DNA of 64,000 nucleotides from DAOUJH01 sp965248955 (GCA_965248955.1 OZ252212.1:1240001-1304000); one strand, 5' to 3'; positions 1 through 7,654 are shown, numbered from the stretch's first letter. Made by a program: numbers and translations. The notes: generated by a model from the sequence alone, not told the origin.

Positions 1-120
1 ATAACGGACTCTCCTCTGGTTCCTGTGGGCATCGCGCTGTTTGCGCTCCTGATTGCTGCCCTCGCTGCTTTCATTCTCGGACCATGGCGCGGGCGCAAGC
101 GGGACCGGGACGGAGAATGA
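1..120 (+). CDS. C-terminal end of a membrane-anchored protein (partial)
   Basis: An open frame enters from the left edge and ends at TGA 118-120, giving the last 39 residues of a protein. They contain one hydrophobic segment (PVGIALFALLIAALAAFILG) followed by a short, strongly basic tail (RGRKRDRDGE), the layout of a C-terminal membrane anchor with a cytoplasmic tail. The surface protein at 12930-15050 ends the same way. The family cannot be identified because the rest lies outside the window. Confidence 0.6.
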   Translation: MTDSPLVPVGIALFALLIAALAAFILGPWRGRKRDRDGE

Positions 121-207
121 GGGTAGTGGTGCTTGCAATCGGCCAGCGGATCGTCCTAGACCCGACGGCAAGTAAGGACATCGCACCTATCAGAGCTAGC
201 CTTGGTC

Positions 208-520
208 GTTAGTCGTTGGAAAGTCGGGATCGATACTCTCAGGACAACGCTCCAGCGCGTCCTTGCAGCGGTGCTGGACACCGTCGAAATCAGATACCGC
301 AAGTCCGATTACCGCTGGGTCCGACAAGGGAATGGACGTGGATGTAAAGGTAAATCGGGAGTGGCTCGGCGTGGCTGGATGCGGAATGCTCAAGCCGGAG
401 ATGCTTGGCGAAGCGAGCCACGATCCAAGCCAAGTTGGCGGCTTTGCCTTCGGCCTTGGTCTTGAAAGGCTGGCCCAAGTCAGGTTGGGTATCAGAACCA
501 TTCAGGAACTATGGCGACCA
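208..520 (+). pseudogene. Remnant of phenylalanyl-tRNA synthetase alpha-like catalytic domain
   Basis: Two overlapping frames together read like the end of the class II catalytic domain of PheS. Frame 1 (about 208-315) gives LRTTLQRVLAAVLDTVEIRY, which resembles the PheS segment leading into the conserved FRPSYFPFTEPS strand. Frame 2 (332-520) gives MDVDVKVNREWLGVAGCGML and then GGFAFGLGLERLAQVRLGI, the class II motif 3 signature with its invariant Arg. The shift lies between about 313 and 332. The N-terminal two thirds of the domain, including motif 2, is missing, so this is a broken relic and not a working synthetase. It could also derive from a PheS-like paralog. The identification rests on motif recognition by eye. 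Confidence 0.6.
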
Positions 521-637
521 CTTATGTGCAACCCGCCTAGAGGATCAGAGGATAGCTGTCTACTCAACACGACAAAGGGCGAGTCCTAGGGATGCCTAGC
601 AGGTTGAGAGGGCTGCAAGCAGAGGGAATGGTGAGTA

Positions 638-1465
638 ATGACCGAACGGAGAGCACCACCGGACGGTATCGAGATTCTCCCGCACTACGAGAGATTCGAC
701 GAGGCAGACCGGCTTGCGAGGGGCAGTGGGCTATTGGAGTATGCCCGCATGCGCGAGCTTATCCAACGGTTCCTCTCGCCACCGCCCGGAGTGGTACTTG
801 ACGTCGGAGGCGGCCCGGGCAGATATTCGTGCTGGCTGGCCGAGAGTGGCTATGAGGTCCACCTCATCGACCCTGTAGAGAAGCATGTGAAGCAGGCACG
901 TGAGGCTTCCGAATCACAATCCCATCACCCTCTAGCAAGTGTGACCCGGGGTGATGCGCGCTCAATCAATCACGGCGACGGCAGTGCCGATGCCGTGCTC
1001 CTGATGGGGCCTCTGTACCACCTGACCGCCAGAGACCAGCGGCTGAAAGCACTAGGTGAGGCACACAGAGTGCTGAAGCCCGGCGGACTGCTGGTTGCCA
1101 AGGCGATCAACCGGTTCGCTTCACTGTTGGACGGTCTCACCCTGGGCTTCATAGATGACCCAGACTACGTTTCCATACTGAGTCGCGCTCTTGAGGACGG
1201 AAAGCACCATGGCTATGCCCCCGATTACTTCACAACGGCGTTCTTCCACAGGCCGGAAGAGCTTGAGGCCGAGGTATGTGATGCGGGCTTCGACCAACAG
1301 GGCCTATACTCGGTGCAGGGACCGGGACAGCTCGTCACAGACCTTGAAGGGCGCATGTCAAATCCTACTAAGAGGGCACAACTACTCGACCTGATTCGCT
1401 CTATAGAACAGGAGAAGACCCTGTTGGGAGTGTCCAGTCACTTCGTAGTTGTAGCTAAGAAGTGA
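638..1465 (+). CDS. Class I SAM-dependent methyltransferase
   Basis: The protein has 275 residues with a Rossmann-type methyltransferase core. Motif I, VVLDVGGGPGRYS (about residues 51-63), binds SAM. An acidic residue ends strand 2 (VHLIDP), a motif II-like stretch reads DAVLLMGPLYHL, and motif III follows at EAHRVLKPGGLLV. This is the Methyltransf_11/25 type, a large family acting on small molecules, so the substrate cannot be predicted. The C-terminal third carries the usual variable cap. The start at 638 leaves a normal N-terminus, with a weak purine-rich GGTGAG just upstream. It is the only clearly intact gene among broken ones in the first 2.6 kb. Confidence 0.88.
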   Translation: MTERRAPPDGIEILPHYERFDEADRLARGSGLLEYARMRELIQRFLSPPPGVVLDVGGGPGRYSCWLAESGYEVHLIDPVEKHVKQAREASESQSHHPLASVTRGDARSINHGDGSADAVLLMGPLYHLTARDQRLKALGEAHRVLKPGGLLVAKAINRFASLLDGLTLGFIDDPDYVSILSRALEDGKHHGYAPDYFTTAFFHRPEELEAEVCDAGFDQQGLYSVQGPGQLVTDLEGRMSNPTKRAQLLDLIRSIEQEKTLLGVSSHFVVVAKK

Positions 1466-1544
1466 CTGCGAACCGCAATGGTCGGTGAACCCAAGATTGA
1501 AGCACCAAACATCGGCACGTGGTTGAAAGGTTAGGGACACAAGT

Positions 1545-2590
1545 GTGGGTCATCTCGTGAACAAGGGAGCGCAGCGCACCATCAAGCCGCCCAGACTAAG
1601 GCTTGGCGATACTGTTGGGATTGTAAGTCCTTCGTGGGGTGGAGCTGGTGCGTACCCCCACCGAGTTGAGAGAGGTGTGAAGCACCTAGAGTCCCTGGGA
1701 TTCACGGTGAGGATCGCCCCGCATGCCCTTAACCGGCGTGGATTCGTTTCAGACACGGTTGATAACAGAGTCAGTGACCTGCACGAGATGTTCGCCGACC
1801 CAAGTGTCCGGGCCATCGTTGCCGCGATTGGTGGCAATCACTCATGCCACCTCTTGCCATGGCTGGACTTCGACCTGATTCGCGCTCATCCAACCATCCT
1901 GATGGGGATTTTCAGATATGATTGTCCTCAACGTGGCTATATGGGCGAAGACTGGGCTGGTGACCTTCAATGGCCCCGCGTTACTTACCGACTTCGCTGA
2001 GTACCCACAGATGCTTGAGTACACCGAGCGGTCATTTATCAACACGCTGAGTCTAACAGAGCCGCCAGGCAATATTGAGCCTTCACGTTTGGTGGACAGA
2101 AGAATTCTTGAGCTGGTCCCAAAAGAGAGACCTCGAGCGTGCTCGTCATCTTGAAACATCAGAAGGGCCTGTGTGGCTACGGCAAGGCCTTGCCGAGGGT
2201 CCCCTTATCGGAGGATGCATAGAATCGTTAGAACACCTTCGGGGAACAAAATTCTGGCCCGACTTTAGCGACGCGATACTGTTTCTCGAAACATCCGAGG
2301 AGAAGCCGAGCCCCAGTGACGTGGACGCTATGCTCATGGATTACCAGAACATGGGCGTACTGGAGCAGATTAGTGGCCTCTTGTTCGGGCGACCCATGCG
2401 CTACGCGGCATCTGAAAAGCAAGAGCTGCATCAAGTGCTTCTAGACAGATCCAGCGCCTACAAGTTTCCGGTTGTGGCCGAATTGGACTTTGGGCACACA
2501 TCTCCTCAGTTTGTGCTACCCATTGGATGTCGAGCTAGAGTCGACACGACTAAAGGGAGTATCGAGATTCTTGAGGGAGGCGTCAGCTGA
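1545..2590 (+). pseudogene. S66-family LD-carboxypeptidase / MccF-like protein, two frameshifts
   Basis: Three consecutive frames make one S66 peptidase, the family of LdcA, which trims murein tetrapeptides, and of MccF, which confers microcin C immunity. Frame 3 (1545 to about 1905) gives the N-terminus LRLGDTVGIVSPSWGGAGA. Frame 1 (about 1906-2085) gives GFSDMIVLNVAIWAKTGLV, with the nucleophile Ser of the G-x-S-D motif. Frame 2 (about 2085-2590) gives WTEEFLSW, then LIGGCIESL (catalytic Glu) and ELDFGHTSP (catalytic His). All three triad residues are therefore encoded, but in different frames. Dropping one G from the GGGG run at 1904-1907 restores ATG GGA TTT TCA GAT (MGFSD). The second shift is a one-base change between 2080 and 2092. 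The start is GTG 1545. The gene is either decayed or carries two indel errors. Confidence 0.85.
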
Positions 2591-2594
2591 CAAT

Positions 2595-2610
2595 CGGCAG
2601 CGCGCTGCCG
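2595..2610. other. 16-bp perfect palindrome
   Basis: CGGCAGCGCGCTGCCG is a perfect palindrome directly after the stop of the S66 gene. It could fold into a GC-rich hairpin and help end transcription, but no T-run follows, so a terminator role is uncertain. Confidence 0.3.
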
Positions 2611-2757
2611 GCTCTCAGTAACCGCTCCCGAATTAGCTTGTAGATACGTGATATGAACCGCATGGATGTATACTACCGCCAGACAAGCAGTTCAAGCCCC
2701 GCTCCACATAGTTAGCGGCTCCGCCAAGACAGTCAGGCTGGAAAGAGAGCATTCGTC

Positions 2758-3606
2758 ATGTCGTCGTTGCTTTTCGTCGAGGCTTTCGGGCAGCTTCTCC
2801 GGGACGCGAACCTGGAGGGCATTGTGTCAGAGGAGGAGGAAGACCTCTATAGTGTTTTCAGAGCCCGTGCTGAATTGATGGGTTGGTCCACCACGTCGGC
2901 TCGTGGTCGCCCGTTGCTCTGGGGGATGAACGACGCGGAACTGACAGCCGGGATTGACGCAAATCGGATCGGATGGGTGCAGGTCGGACTGGCGGAAGTT
3001 GGTGACGTCGTGCCAACCAGGGTGCCGTCGGCGCCTGGTCAGCCTGTTCAAGGTTATGGCTATTATGCTTATGCGCCTTCCGGGGTACGTCGACGCGAAG
3101 TCGAGCCGGCTGTTTTGCTGCCGGCGTTGATTCAGTGTTTCGATGACGCACTACGCCGCTTTGGGGTCGTCGAGTTGTCTGGACTCCAGGTGACGGCAAA
3201 TTTCCTAGATACTAGGACGCAATCTTACGTTAACCACCTCGTCTCTGGGCTCAATTGGTTTAACACTACCCTGAAGGGGAAAGCGGAAGCGCTCATCGCA
3301 TTCGACCAGGAGTTGCTCGGGGGGCATACCGAGGCAGAGTTGGTCTCTAGCCTCCGGCGGAGGAACACCGGATCGTTCGAGTTTGGACCGGTGGCAGCCG
3401 TTCCTGAGCAGCACTCGGTTAAAGCGGGGGTCGAGGCGCCGCACCGCTACATCTCCCCTGCGCACTCGGGCCTCGGCGTTTCGGTTGTGCTGCCTGAATG
3501 GACAGCGAGTGCTGCGGCGTGGGTACTCGCAATCGTCATTGAGACAGCGCGCGCCAGCGCGCCGGATGTCAGCAACTTCGCAGTTCGAGTGACAAGGGTT
3601 AGGTGA
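2758..3606 (+). CDS. Hypothetical protein, 282 aa
   Basis: I do not recognise the family. The protein is soluble, with no signal peptide or transmembrane segment. It begins with an acidic helical stretch (GIVSEEEEDLYSVF), has an aromatic patch YGYYAYAP near residue 100, a helical part around PALIQCFDDALRRFGVV, and a C-terminal half rich in small and hydrophobic residues. ATG 2758 lies about 8 nt after a purine-rich GGAAAGAGAG. Coding is supported by a long frame without stops. The upstream neighbour is broken and a DUF1801 fragment follows, so it may be a passenger in a decaying segment. No function is proposed. Confidence 0.6.
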   Translation: MSSLLFVEAFGQLLRDANLEGIVSEEEEDLYSVFRARAELMGWSTTSARGRPLLWGMNDAELTAGIDANRIGWVQVGLAEVGDVVPTRVPSAPGQPVQGYGYYAYAPSGVRRREVEPAVLLPALIQCFDDALRRFGVVELSGLQVTANFLDTRTQSYVNHLVSGLNWFNTTLKGKAEALIAFDQELLGGHTEAELVSSLRRRNTGSFEFGPVAAVPEQHSVKAGVEAPHRYISPAHSGLGVSVVLPEWTASAAAWVLAIVIETARASAPDVSNFAVRVTRVR

Positions 3607-3763
3607 CGGCAAGCGCGGATTGGAGTTGTGTCCCGTTCCACCAGGATCGGGCAAGGACAAGGACTTGCGCTGGGTCGACATCTATGAAGGCGAGTTCAAC
3701 GAGGAGCAGATGACGACGTGGGTCCGGCAGGCGGCCGCCCTACCCGGCTGGCGTGGTTTCTGA
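3605..3763 (+). pseudogene. C-terminal fragment of a DUF1801-family protein
   Basis: Frame 2 reads GSGKDKDLRWVDIYEGEF and continues EEQMTTWVRQAAALPGW before TGA 3761-3763. DUF1801 proteins, small YdhG/YjhX-type proteins of unknown function, characteristically end with K-D-L-R-W-x-D-I, a short acidic linker, and a final helix W-V-x-Q-A-x-x-L-P-G. The frame is closed upstream by a TGA just before 3602, and the preceding gene runs to 3606, so most of the domain is absent. It is a truncated relic. Recognition is by pattern only. Confidence 0.5.
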
Positions 3764-3885
3764 CGAACCGTGAATGTCGATTCGTCATAGTTCATGTGAC
3801 TGGGCCAAGGGTTGCTCGACCGGCTCACTACATTGGCGACCGGAAAGGTCGCATATGGTATTCTAGACTCACCGGTGGTTCACGT

Positions 3886-3961
3886 GCCCCTGTAGCTCAG
3901 AGGATAGAGCAACGGTTTCCTAAACCGTGTGTCGGCGGTTCGAGTCCGCCCAGGGGTACCA
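3886..3961 (+). tRNA. tRNA-Arg (anticodon CCT)
   Basis: A full cloverleaf can be drawn. The acceptor stem is GCCCCTG with CAGGGGT (closing G-U), the D stem GCTC with GAGC, and the anticodon stem ACGGT with ACCGT around the loop TTCCTAA. The T stem is GGCGG with CCGCC around TTCGAGT. The loop centre is CCT, which reads AGG (Arg). The discriminator A (3958) is followed by an encoded CCA (3959-3961). No gene overlaps it. Confidence 0.95.
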
Positions 3962-4340
3962 CACTCAAAGGGCCGTAACGGTGCTGCCCAGAGAGCGTTA
4001 CCCCTGTTCCATAGCATAAGGGTTGGTATGCGCTACTTGACTGTGGGTAAGCTGTGTGCTTGAATGTGACCCTGTGCCGCCCACGACAGTCAAGAAGGGG
4101 TATGGCATAAGGGAAACGCTTCTAGCCAGGTTGATGTCATTGTGACCAGTGGATATATACCTAGATTCCGATTGTCCCTTGGTCTTCACCCTTTCTATTA
4201 CCCTCCGGCTGTGGGGCCGTCGCGCAATTTTCGTCGGTACCCAGGGTTTTCGCCACTGCTGGTAGACACCGTCACTCCGTTCTCTTCCAGTGGAAGGGCG
4301 GGTTATCCAAGGTCTCCCGTGGGAGTAGGGAGATAGGCAG
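3962..4340. other. Intergenic region after tRNA-Arg
   Basis: No gene is supported in these 379 bases. A weak 6-bp hairpin (GTAACG at 3975-3980 with CGTTAC at 3996-4001) lies just after the tRNA. The long minus-strand frame crossing this stretch is the antisense shadow of the following operon. The promoter of the lipoprotein/MFS pair presumably lies here, but I cannot pick out a convincing -35/-10 pair. Confidence 0.5.
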
Positions 4341-5069
4341 GTGAATTCGTCCAGGATAGCACTTCTCAGGTTATCAATCTCCGTGATGGTGATGTCGTTC
4401 CTTTTCTTGGCAGCTGGGTGTAATGAGGAACCAGAAGAGCCTGAGGTGTCCTTGGATGAGCTACTAGCGAGTACTGGGGAAGAGCTGGCCGCCATGTCGT
4501 CGGTGAAGTTCGAGATGATTGACGAAATGGAATCGGGAGCCAAGTTCTTTGGAGCCACTTTGAAAAAGGTGGAAGGCGAAGTAAGCAATCCAGACAGCGT
4601 TAGGCTACTGGTGGACGTAGTTACGGGTCTTGGATTTGCGAAATTCGAAATAGTAGCAATCGGGGAAGAGTCATACATCAAATTCTCCCGAGACGCGCCG
4701 TGGACGCCCCTGCCCATAGAGCAGGTGCCCTTTAATTTCGTGGGGCTGGGCGTTACCTTGAGCGAATTGCTGCCCGTGATGCAGAACGCAACTATTGTGG
4801 GCCGGGAGTCTCTGGGGGGCGCTCGGACTGTCCGTGTCGATGGGACCCTAGTTTCCGATGATCTGTTGAACCTCATCACATCCGTGGACTCCGGCCATCC
4901 GATCGCGTTGTCGTTGTGGATTGACGAATCTGAGCATACTTTGCTGCGGCTTAGAATAGACGGCCAAATTTTCGACGACGATGCGCCAGAGGCCACTCGT
5001 CTAATAACCCTCGTGGGCGTCAACGCCCCTGTCGATATCCAACTTCCTAATATAGCCTCCGGGTCGTGA
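4341..5069 (+). CDS. LppX/LprAFG-family lipoprotein (LprG-like)
   Basis: The protein has 242 residues. It starts at GTG 4341 behind GGCAG and carries a lipoprotein signal ending FLAAGC (lipidated Cys27). The mature part alternates strands and turns, with segments such as SSVKFEMIDEMESGAKFFGA, ESYIKFSRDAPWTPLP and LSLWIDESEHTLLRLRIDG. This pattern matches the LppX_LprAFG fold, a half-barrel that holds lipid in a hydrophobic pocket. In mycobacteria LprG carries triacylated lipids to the cell envelope together with the MFS pump P55. Here the stop TGA (5067-5069) overlaps the GTG start of an MFS gene, so the two are translationally coupled, the same arrangement as lprG-P55. Family assignment is fairly secure, and the lipid role is inferred. 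Confidence 0.8.
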   Translation: MNSSRIALLRLSISVMVMSFLFLAAGCNEEPEEPEVSLDELLASTGEELAAMSSVKFEMIDEMESGAKFFGATLKKVEGEVSNPDSVRLLVDVVTGLGFAKFEIVAIGEESYIKFSRDAPWTPLPIEQVPFNFVGLGVTLSELLPVMQNATIVGRESLGGARTVRVDGTLVSDDLLNLITSVDSGHPIALSLWIDESEHTLLRLRIDGQIFDDDAPEATRLITLVGVNAPVDIQLPNIASGS

Positions 5070-6544
5070 ACGCTGCCGGGGCTGCCATCGCCTCCCTGCG
5101 CTCCTCGCAGTGGGTGGTCTTGGGAATTCTTTGCCTGGGAGTGTTCTCCACGGCTCTGGACCAGACTGTCGTGGTCGCGGCGCTGCCCAGCGTCATGGTG
5201 GACCTGGAAATCCCCCTCACGGATCTGGACAGGGCAGCTTGGATAGTAACCGGGTATCTGATCAGTTACACCGTAGCCATGCCCCTGGCGGGGCGGCTGT
5301 CCGACGTTTATGGGCGGGTCAGGATGTTCCAAGCGGCGCTGGTCGTGTTCGCCATCGGGTCGGCGCTGGTGGCGGTTGCGCCAAACTTCGAATGGGTGGT
5401 AGCGGCCAGGGTGCTCCAGGCGTTTGGCGGCGGCGCAACGGTGCCCATAGGTCTGGCCATGGCAGTGGCGGCCGTAGCGCCGGAGAGAAGGGGAGTTGCC
5501 CTGGGACTCGTGGCCGCATCGGCTGAAGCTGGGTCGGTCTTGGGCCCCCTCTATGGAGGAGGCATAATCTCGTGGCTCGGTTGGCGGTGGATATTCTGGC
5601 TGGACATACCCCAGAGCTTCATCCTGATAGCAATTATGGCCATCTTGCCAAACCGCTCCAATCCGGAGGCTAAGATGGACTACTCCGGCGCTCTGATATT
5701 GGCTGGGGCGCTCACCGTGCTTACCATGGGGCTGTCCCAGAGAAGCATATTTTCCGGAGAGTCCATAGTACCGTACTTGATGATAGCTTTTGGAGTCTTT
5801 CTTGTGGGCATATTGATTGTGATAGAAAGGCGCACGGCCCAGCCTTTGCTGGCTTCTTTCCTATACGGCTCCAGGGCGTTCCTGTCATCCAACATTGCCC
5901 AGTTCCTGGTGGGGGTTGCCTTGATTATTGCCTTGGTAGCTGTGCCCGTGATGGCCGCCACCGTCATGGAGAAGGGGCCCTGGGAAAGCGCCCTTCACCT
6001 GATCCGCCTTACGGCCGCCATTCCGGTGGGGGCGGTGGTGGGAGGCTATATCCTGCGCTGGACTGGAGTGAGACCGGTGTGCATAACTGGTCTTGCGTTC
6101 ATTGGGACGGGCCTGCTGTTCATGAGCGGCTGGGAGACGGAGGTAGAGCAGCTCAAGCTGACCGTGCCCCTGATCACGGCGGGGTTGGGGTTTGGGCTGG
6201 TCATCCCTTCCATAGGCGTCAGCGCTTTGAGCGCGGCGCCCAGCCACTACTGGGGCGCCGCAGCCTCATTGGTCACCGCGGCGCGAATGGTGGGCATGGC
6301 GTTGGGGCTGGCGGCCCTCTCCGCCTGGGGCATTGAACGGTTCTACAGCCTGACCGCCCACGTGACGGTTGGATCGACATTTGAGGAGACAGAGGCGCCA
6401 TTGATAGAGGCCGGGGTGACAGTGTTCCAGAACCTTTTCACCATCGCCGGATTCCTCTCCCTGTTCGCCATTCTGCCGGCCCTGCTGATGAGAGTAGAAA
6501 GGGCGGAGGGCGTCCCTGAGTCTGTGTCCACCGCCAATCTGTAG
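5066..6544 (+). CDS. MFS transporter, DHA2 (14-helix) type, P55-like
   Basis: The protein has 492 residues with about 14 hydrophobic helices. Helix 1 has the DHA2 signature LDQTVVVAALPSV. The loop between helices 2 and 3 carries motif A (GRLSDVYGRVRMF), and helix 5 carries the antiporter motif C (AGSVLGPLYGGGI). Two extra central helices (about residues 200-255) separate the six-helix halves, as in drug/H+ antiporters and mycobacterial P55. The start GTG 5066 overlaps the preceding lipoprotein stop by three bases. Together the pair probably extrudes or moves lipidic or amphipathic compounds across the membrane, with the lipoprotein as acceptor. That role is inferred from the mycobacterial system. 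Confidence 0.88.
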   Translation: MNAAGAAIASLRSSQWVVLGILCLGVFSTALDQTVVVAALPSVMVDLEIPLTDLDRAAWIVTGYLISYTVAMPLAGRLSDVYGRVRMFQAALVVFAIGSALVAVAPNFEWVVAARVLQAFGGGATVPIGLAMAVAAVAPERRGVALGLVAASAEAGSVLGPLYGGGIISWLGWRWIFWLDIPQSFILIAIMAILPNRSNPEAKMDYSGALILAGALTVLTMGLSQRSIFSGESIVPYLMIAFGVFLVGILIVIERRTAQPLLASFLYGSRAFLSSNIAQFLVGVALIIALVAVPVMAATVMEKGPWESALHLIRLTAAIPVGAVVGGYILRWTGVRPVCITGLAFIGTGLLFMSGWETEVEQLKLTVPLITAGLGFGLVIPSIGVSALSAAPSHYWGAAASLVTAARMVGMALGLAALSAWGIERFYSLTAHVTVGSTFEETEAPLIEAGVTVFQNLFTIAGFLSLFAILPALLMRVERAEGVPESVSTANL

Positions 6545-6961
6545 AGGAATTGTTTCCAACGTTATGTCAATTTCAAGGCTAAACGCGAACCACTTTTTTG
6601 CAAATATGGGAAACAAATCCGAAATTCGGCGGATGGTGACGTGATTTCGTAAGGTGTCTAGGGGGCGCGCCACGCCGGCGTTGTAGGGGCTGCTGAGTGC
6701 TGTTCTGCAAGTCCATGGGGATAAGGTATGGGTTGCAGCGGGGTGTTGGGAAGGAGGAGGTGTCAGGGCTTATTGGGACGTTGGCTCAGGATTCAGGTCT
6801 ACCCACTTAGGTCCTCCCTACGAACAGCCCTGGATTGTTCGCTGCGCCACCCCTGGATGCCTGTCGCCACGGGCATGACACTTATACCATTGGTATCTGT
6901 CCCGCATGGTAATATGACACAGGGTTGCGCTAGCACTACCCACTGTTGGACGGGACCCACA
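6545..6961. other. Intergenic region before GIY-YIG gene
   Basis: These 417 bases hold no convincing gene. Open frame upstream of 6962 exists but its predicted residues look non-coding. The stretch contains the first copy of a 30-nt palindromic repeat at 6850-6879. Confidence 0.55.
6850..6879 (+). repeat. Palindromic dispersed repeat, copy 1
   Basis: This 30-nt unit starts CCCCTGGATGCC and ends CGCCACGGGCATGAC. It matches the copy at 7287-7316 with one difference (T at 6862 against C). Its core ATGCCTGT-CGCC-ACGGGCAT folds into an 8-bp hairpin with one G-T pair. It sits 82 bp upstream of the GIY-YIG start. Confidence 0.75.
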
Positions 6962-7246
6962 ATGACTCCTTGCGTTTATATCCTGGCAAGCAGGCTGAAA
7001 GGAACCCTATACATAGGCGTCACCTCTAATCTCGCTCGGCGGGTCTGGGAGCATAAGAACGATTTCGTCGAGGGCTTCACCAAGCGTTATCAGGTGCATG
7101 ATCTGGTCTGGTACGAGGTTCACGATTCTATGGAGAGCGCCATTAGTAGCGAGAAGGCGCTGAAGAAGTGGAACCGGGCGTGGAAGGTCAGGTTGATTGA
7201 GGAAGGGAATCCTTGGTGGTCGGACTTGCACGAGCAGATTTTGTGA
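6962..7246 (+). CDS. GIY-YIG nuclease superfamily protein (UPF0213-like)
   Basis: A 94-residue single-domain protein starts at ATG 6962. The first motif reads VYILASRLKGTLYIGVT (GIY-YIG variant VYI...YIG), followed by the catalytic Arg region LARRVWEHK. The conserved YEVHDSMESAISSEKALKKW helix supplies the metal-binding Glu, and the protein ends in the typical W-x-x-x-L-I-E-x-x-N-P-x-W motif. Small stand-alone GIY-YIG proteins of this type are common in bacteria and their role is unsettled; a DNA repair or structure-specific nuclease role is usually assumed. No clear ribosome-binding site is visible. Two copies of a palindromic repeat bracket the gene. Confidence 0.9.
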   Translation: MTPCVYILASRLKGTLYIGVTSNLARRVWEHKNDFVEGFTKRYQVHDLVWYEVHDSMESAISSEKALKKWNRAWKVRLIEEGNPWWSDLHEQIL

Positions 7247-7286
7247 GCTTCGGCCTGTCGTGGCGCCACATCCAGGCAGTGCCCCG

Positions 7287-7316
7287 CCCCTGGATGCCCG
7301 TCGCCACGGGCATGAC
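7287..7316 (+). repeat. Palindromic dispersed repeat, copy 2
   Basis: Second copy of the 30-nt unit seen at 6850-6879. The core ATGCCCGT-CGCC-ACGGGCAT is a perfect 8-bp hairpin. It lies 41 bp after the GIY-YIG stop, in the same orientation as copy 1. Confidence 0.75.
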
Positions 7317-7371
7317 GTACTAGCTCACCATATGAGGGGGGTATGACGAAGGGTCGCCGCTTCCAACGTCG

Positions 7372-7423
7372 CTCCCCGCTCCGCCGGATTGCTTCGGTAT
7401 CCTCGCAATGACGGAGCGGGGAG
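7372..7423. repeat. Inverted-repeat element with dispersed core
   Basis: CTCCCCGCTCCG (7372-7383) and CGGAGCGGGGAG (7412-7423) are exact reverse complements. Inside lies the core GATTGCTTCGGTATCCTCGC followed by AATGACG (7387-7413), in which ATTGC pairs with GCAAT. The same core occurs in reverse orientation at 28099-28124 with one base fewer. This type of GATTGCTTCGG...GCAATGACG repeat is widely dispersed in bacterial genomes. Confidence 0.75.
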
Positions 7424-7557
7424 GTCCCCGACAAAAAGCGGAAAACGTGCGTTGAGGTCTTGTTGACTGTTGCATAGGGTGCTATGATGCTACCCGCAAG
7501 GGGCAGTGGTGCCTGAACAGTGAGGGCAACACGCCTGCATTGTTGTCTGCAAAGGAG

Positions 7558-7586
7558 TTGACAACATTTCCGTATTGGTGTTAAAG
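7558..7586 (+). promoter_or_regulatory. Candidate sigma-70-type promoter
   Basis: TTGACA (7558-7563) is a perfect -35 box. After a 17-nt spacer comes TTAAAG (7581-7586), a weak -10. It lies about 70 bp before the ATG at 7655 of the giant surface protein. Confidence 0.45.
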
Positions 7587-7654
7587 TGCGCCGAGTTGCG
7601 CGAATTATGTTTTCGATATTCGAGCCAACCTACAAGGGCGAAGTGAGGAGTCCT

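Larger units (their letters stand above)
7247..7654. other. Repeat-rich intergenic and promoter region
   Basis: This stretch has no gene. It contains palindromic repeat copy 2 (7287-7316), a 52-bp inverted-repeat element (7372-7423), and a promoter candidate for the large surface protein (7558-7586). The reading frame that continues from 7655 back to 7586 is not used as a start because it would begin at the -10 element. Confidence 0.6.

Noticed and set aside
3718..3978. A plus-strand frame covering the tRNA-Arg gene
   Set aside because: It crosses a confident tRNA and has no independent support.
3998..5332. A 444-codon minus-strand open frame
   Set aside because: It runs antisense to the lipoprotein and MFS genes and to an intergenic stretch, and its residues show no protein-like pattern. 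The plus-strand genes have clear motifs.
7463..7488. Promoter TTGACT with TATGAT
   Set aside because: The spacer is only 14 nt, too short for a normal sigma-70 promoter. The TTGACA at 7558 has better spacing.
7586..7654. Start of the giant surface protein at GTG 7586
   Set aside because: That start falls at the -10 box of the candidate promoter, lacks a ribosome-binding site, and adds 23 residues before a proper signal peptide. ATG 7655 with GTGAGGAG fits better.
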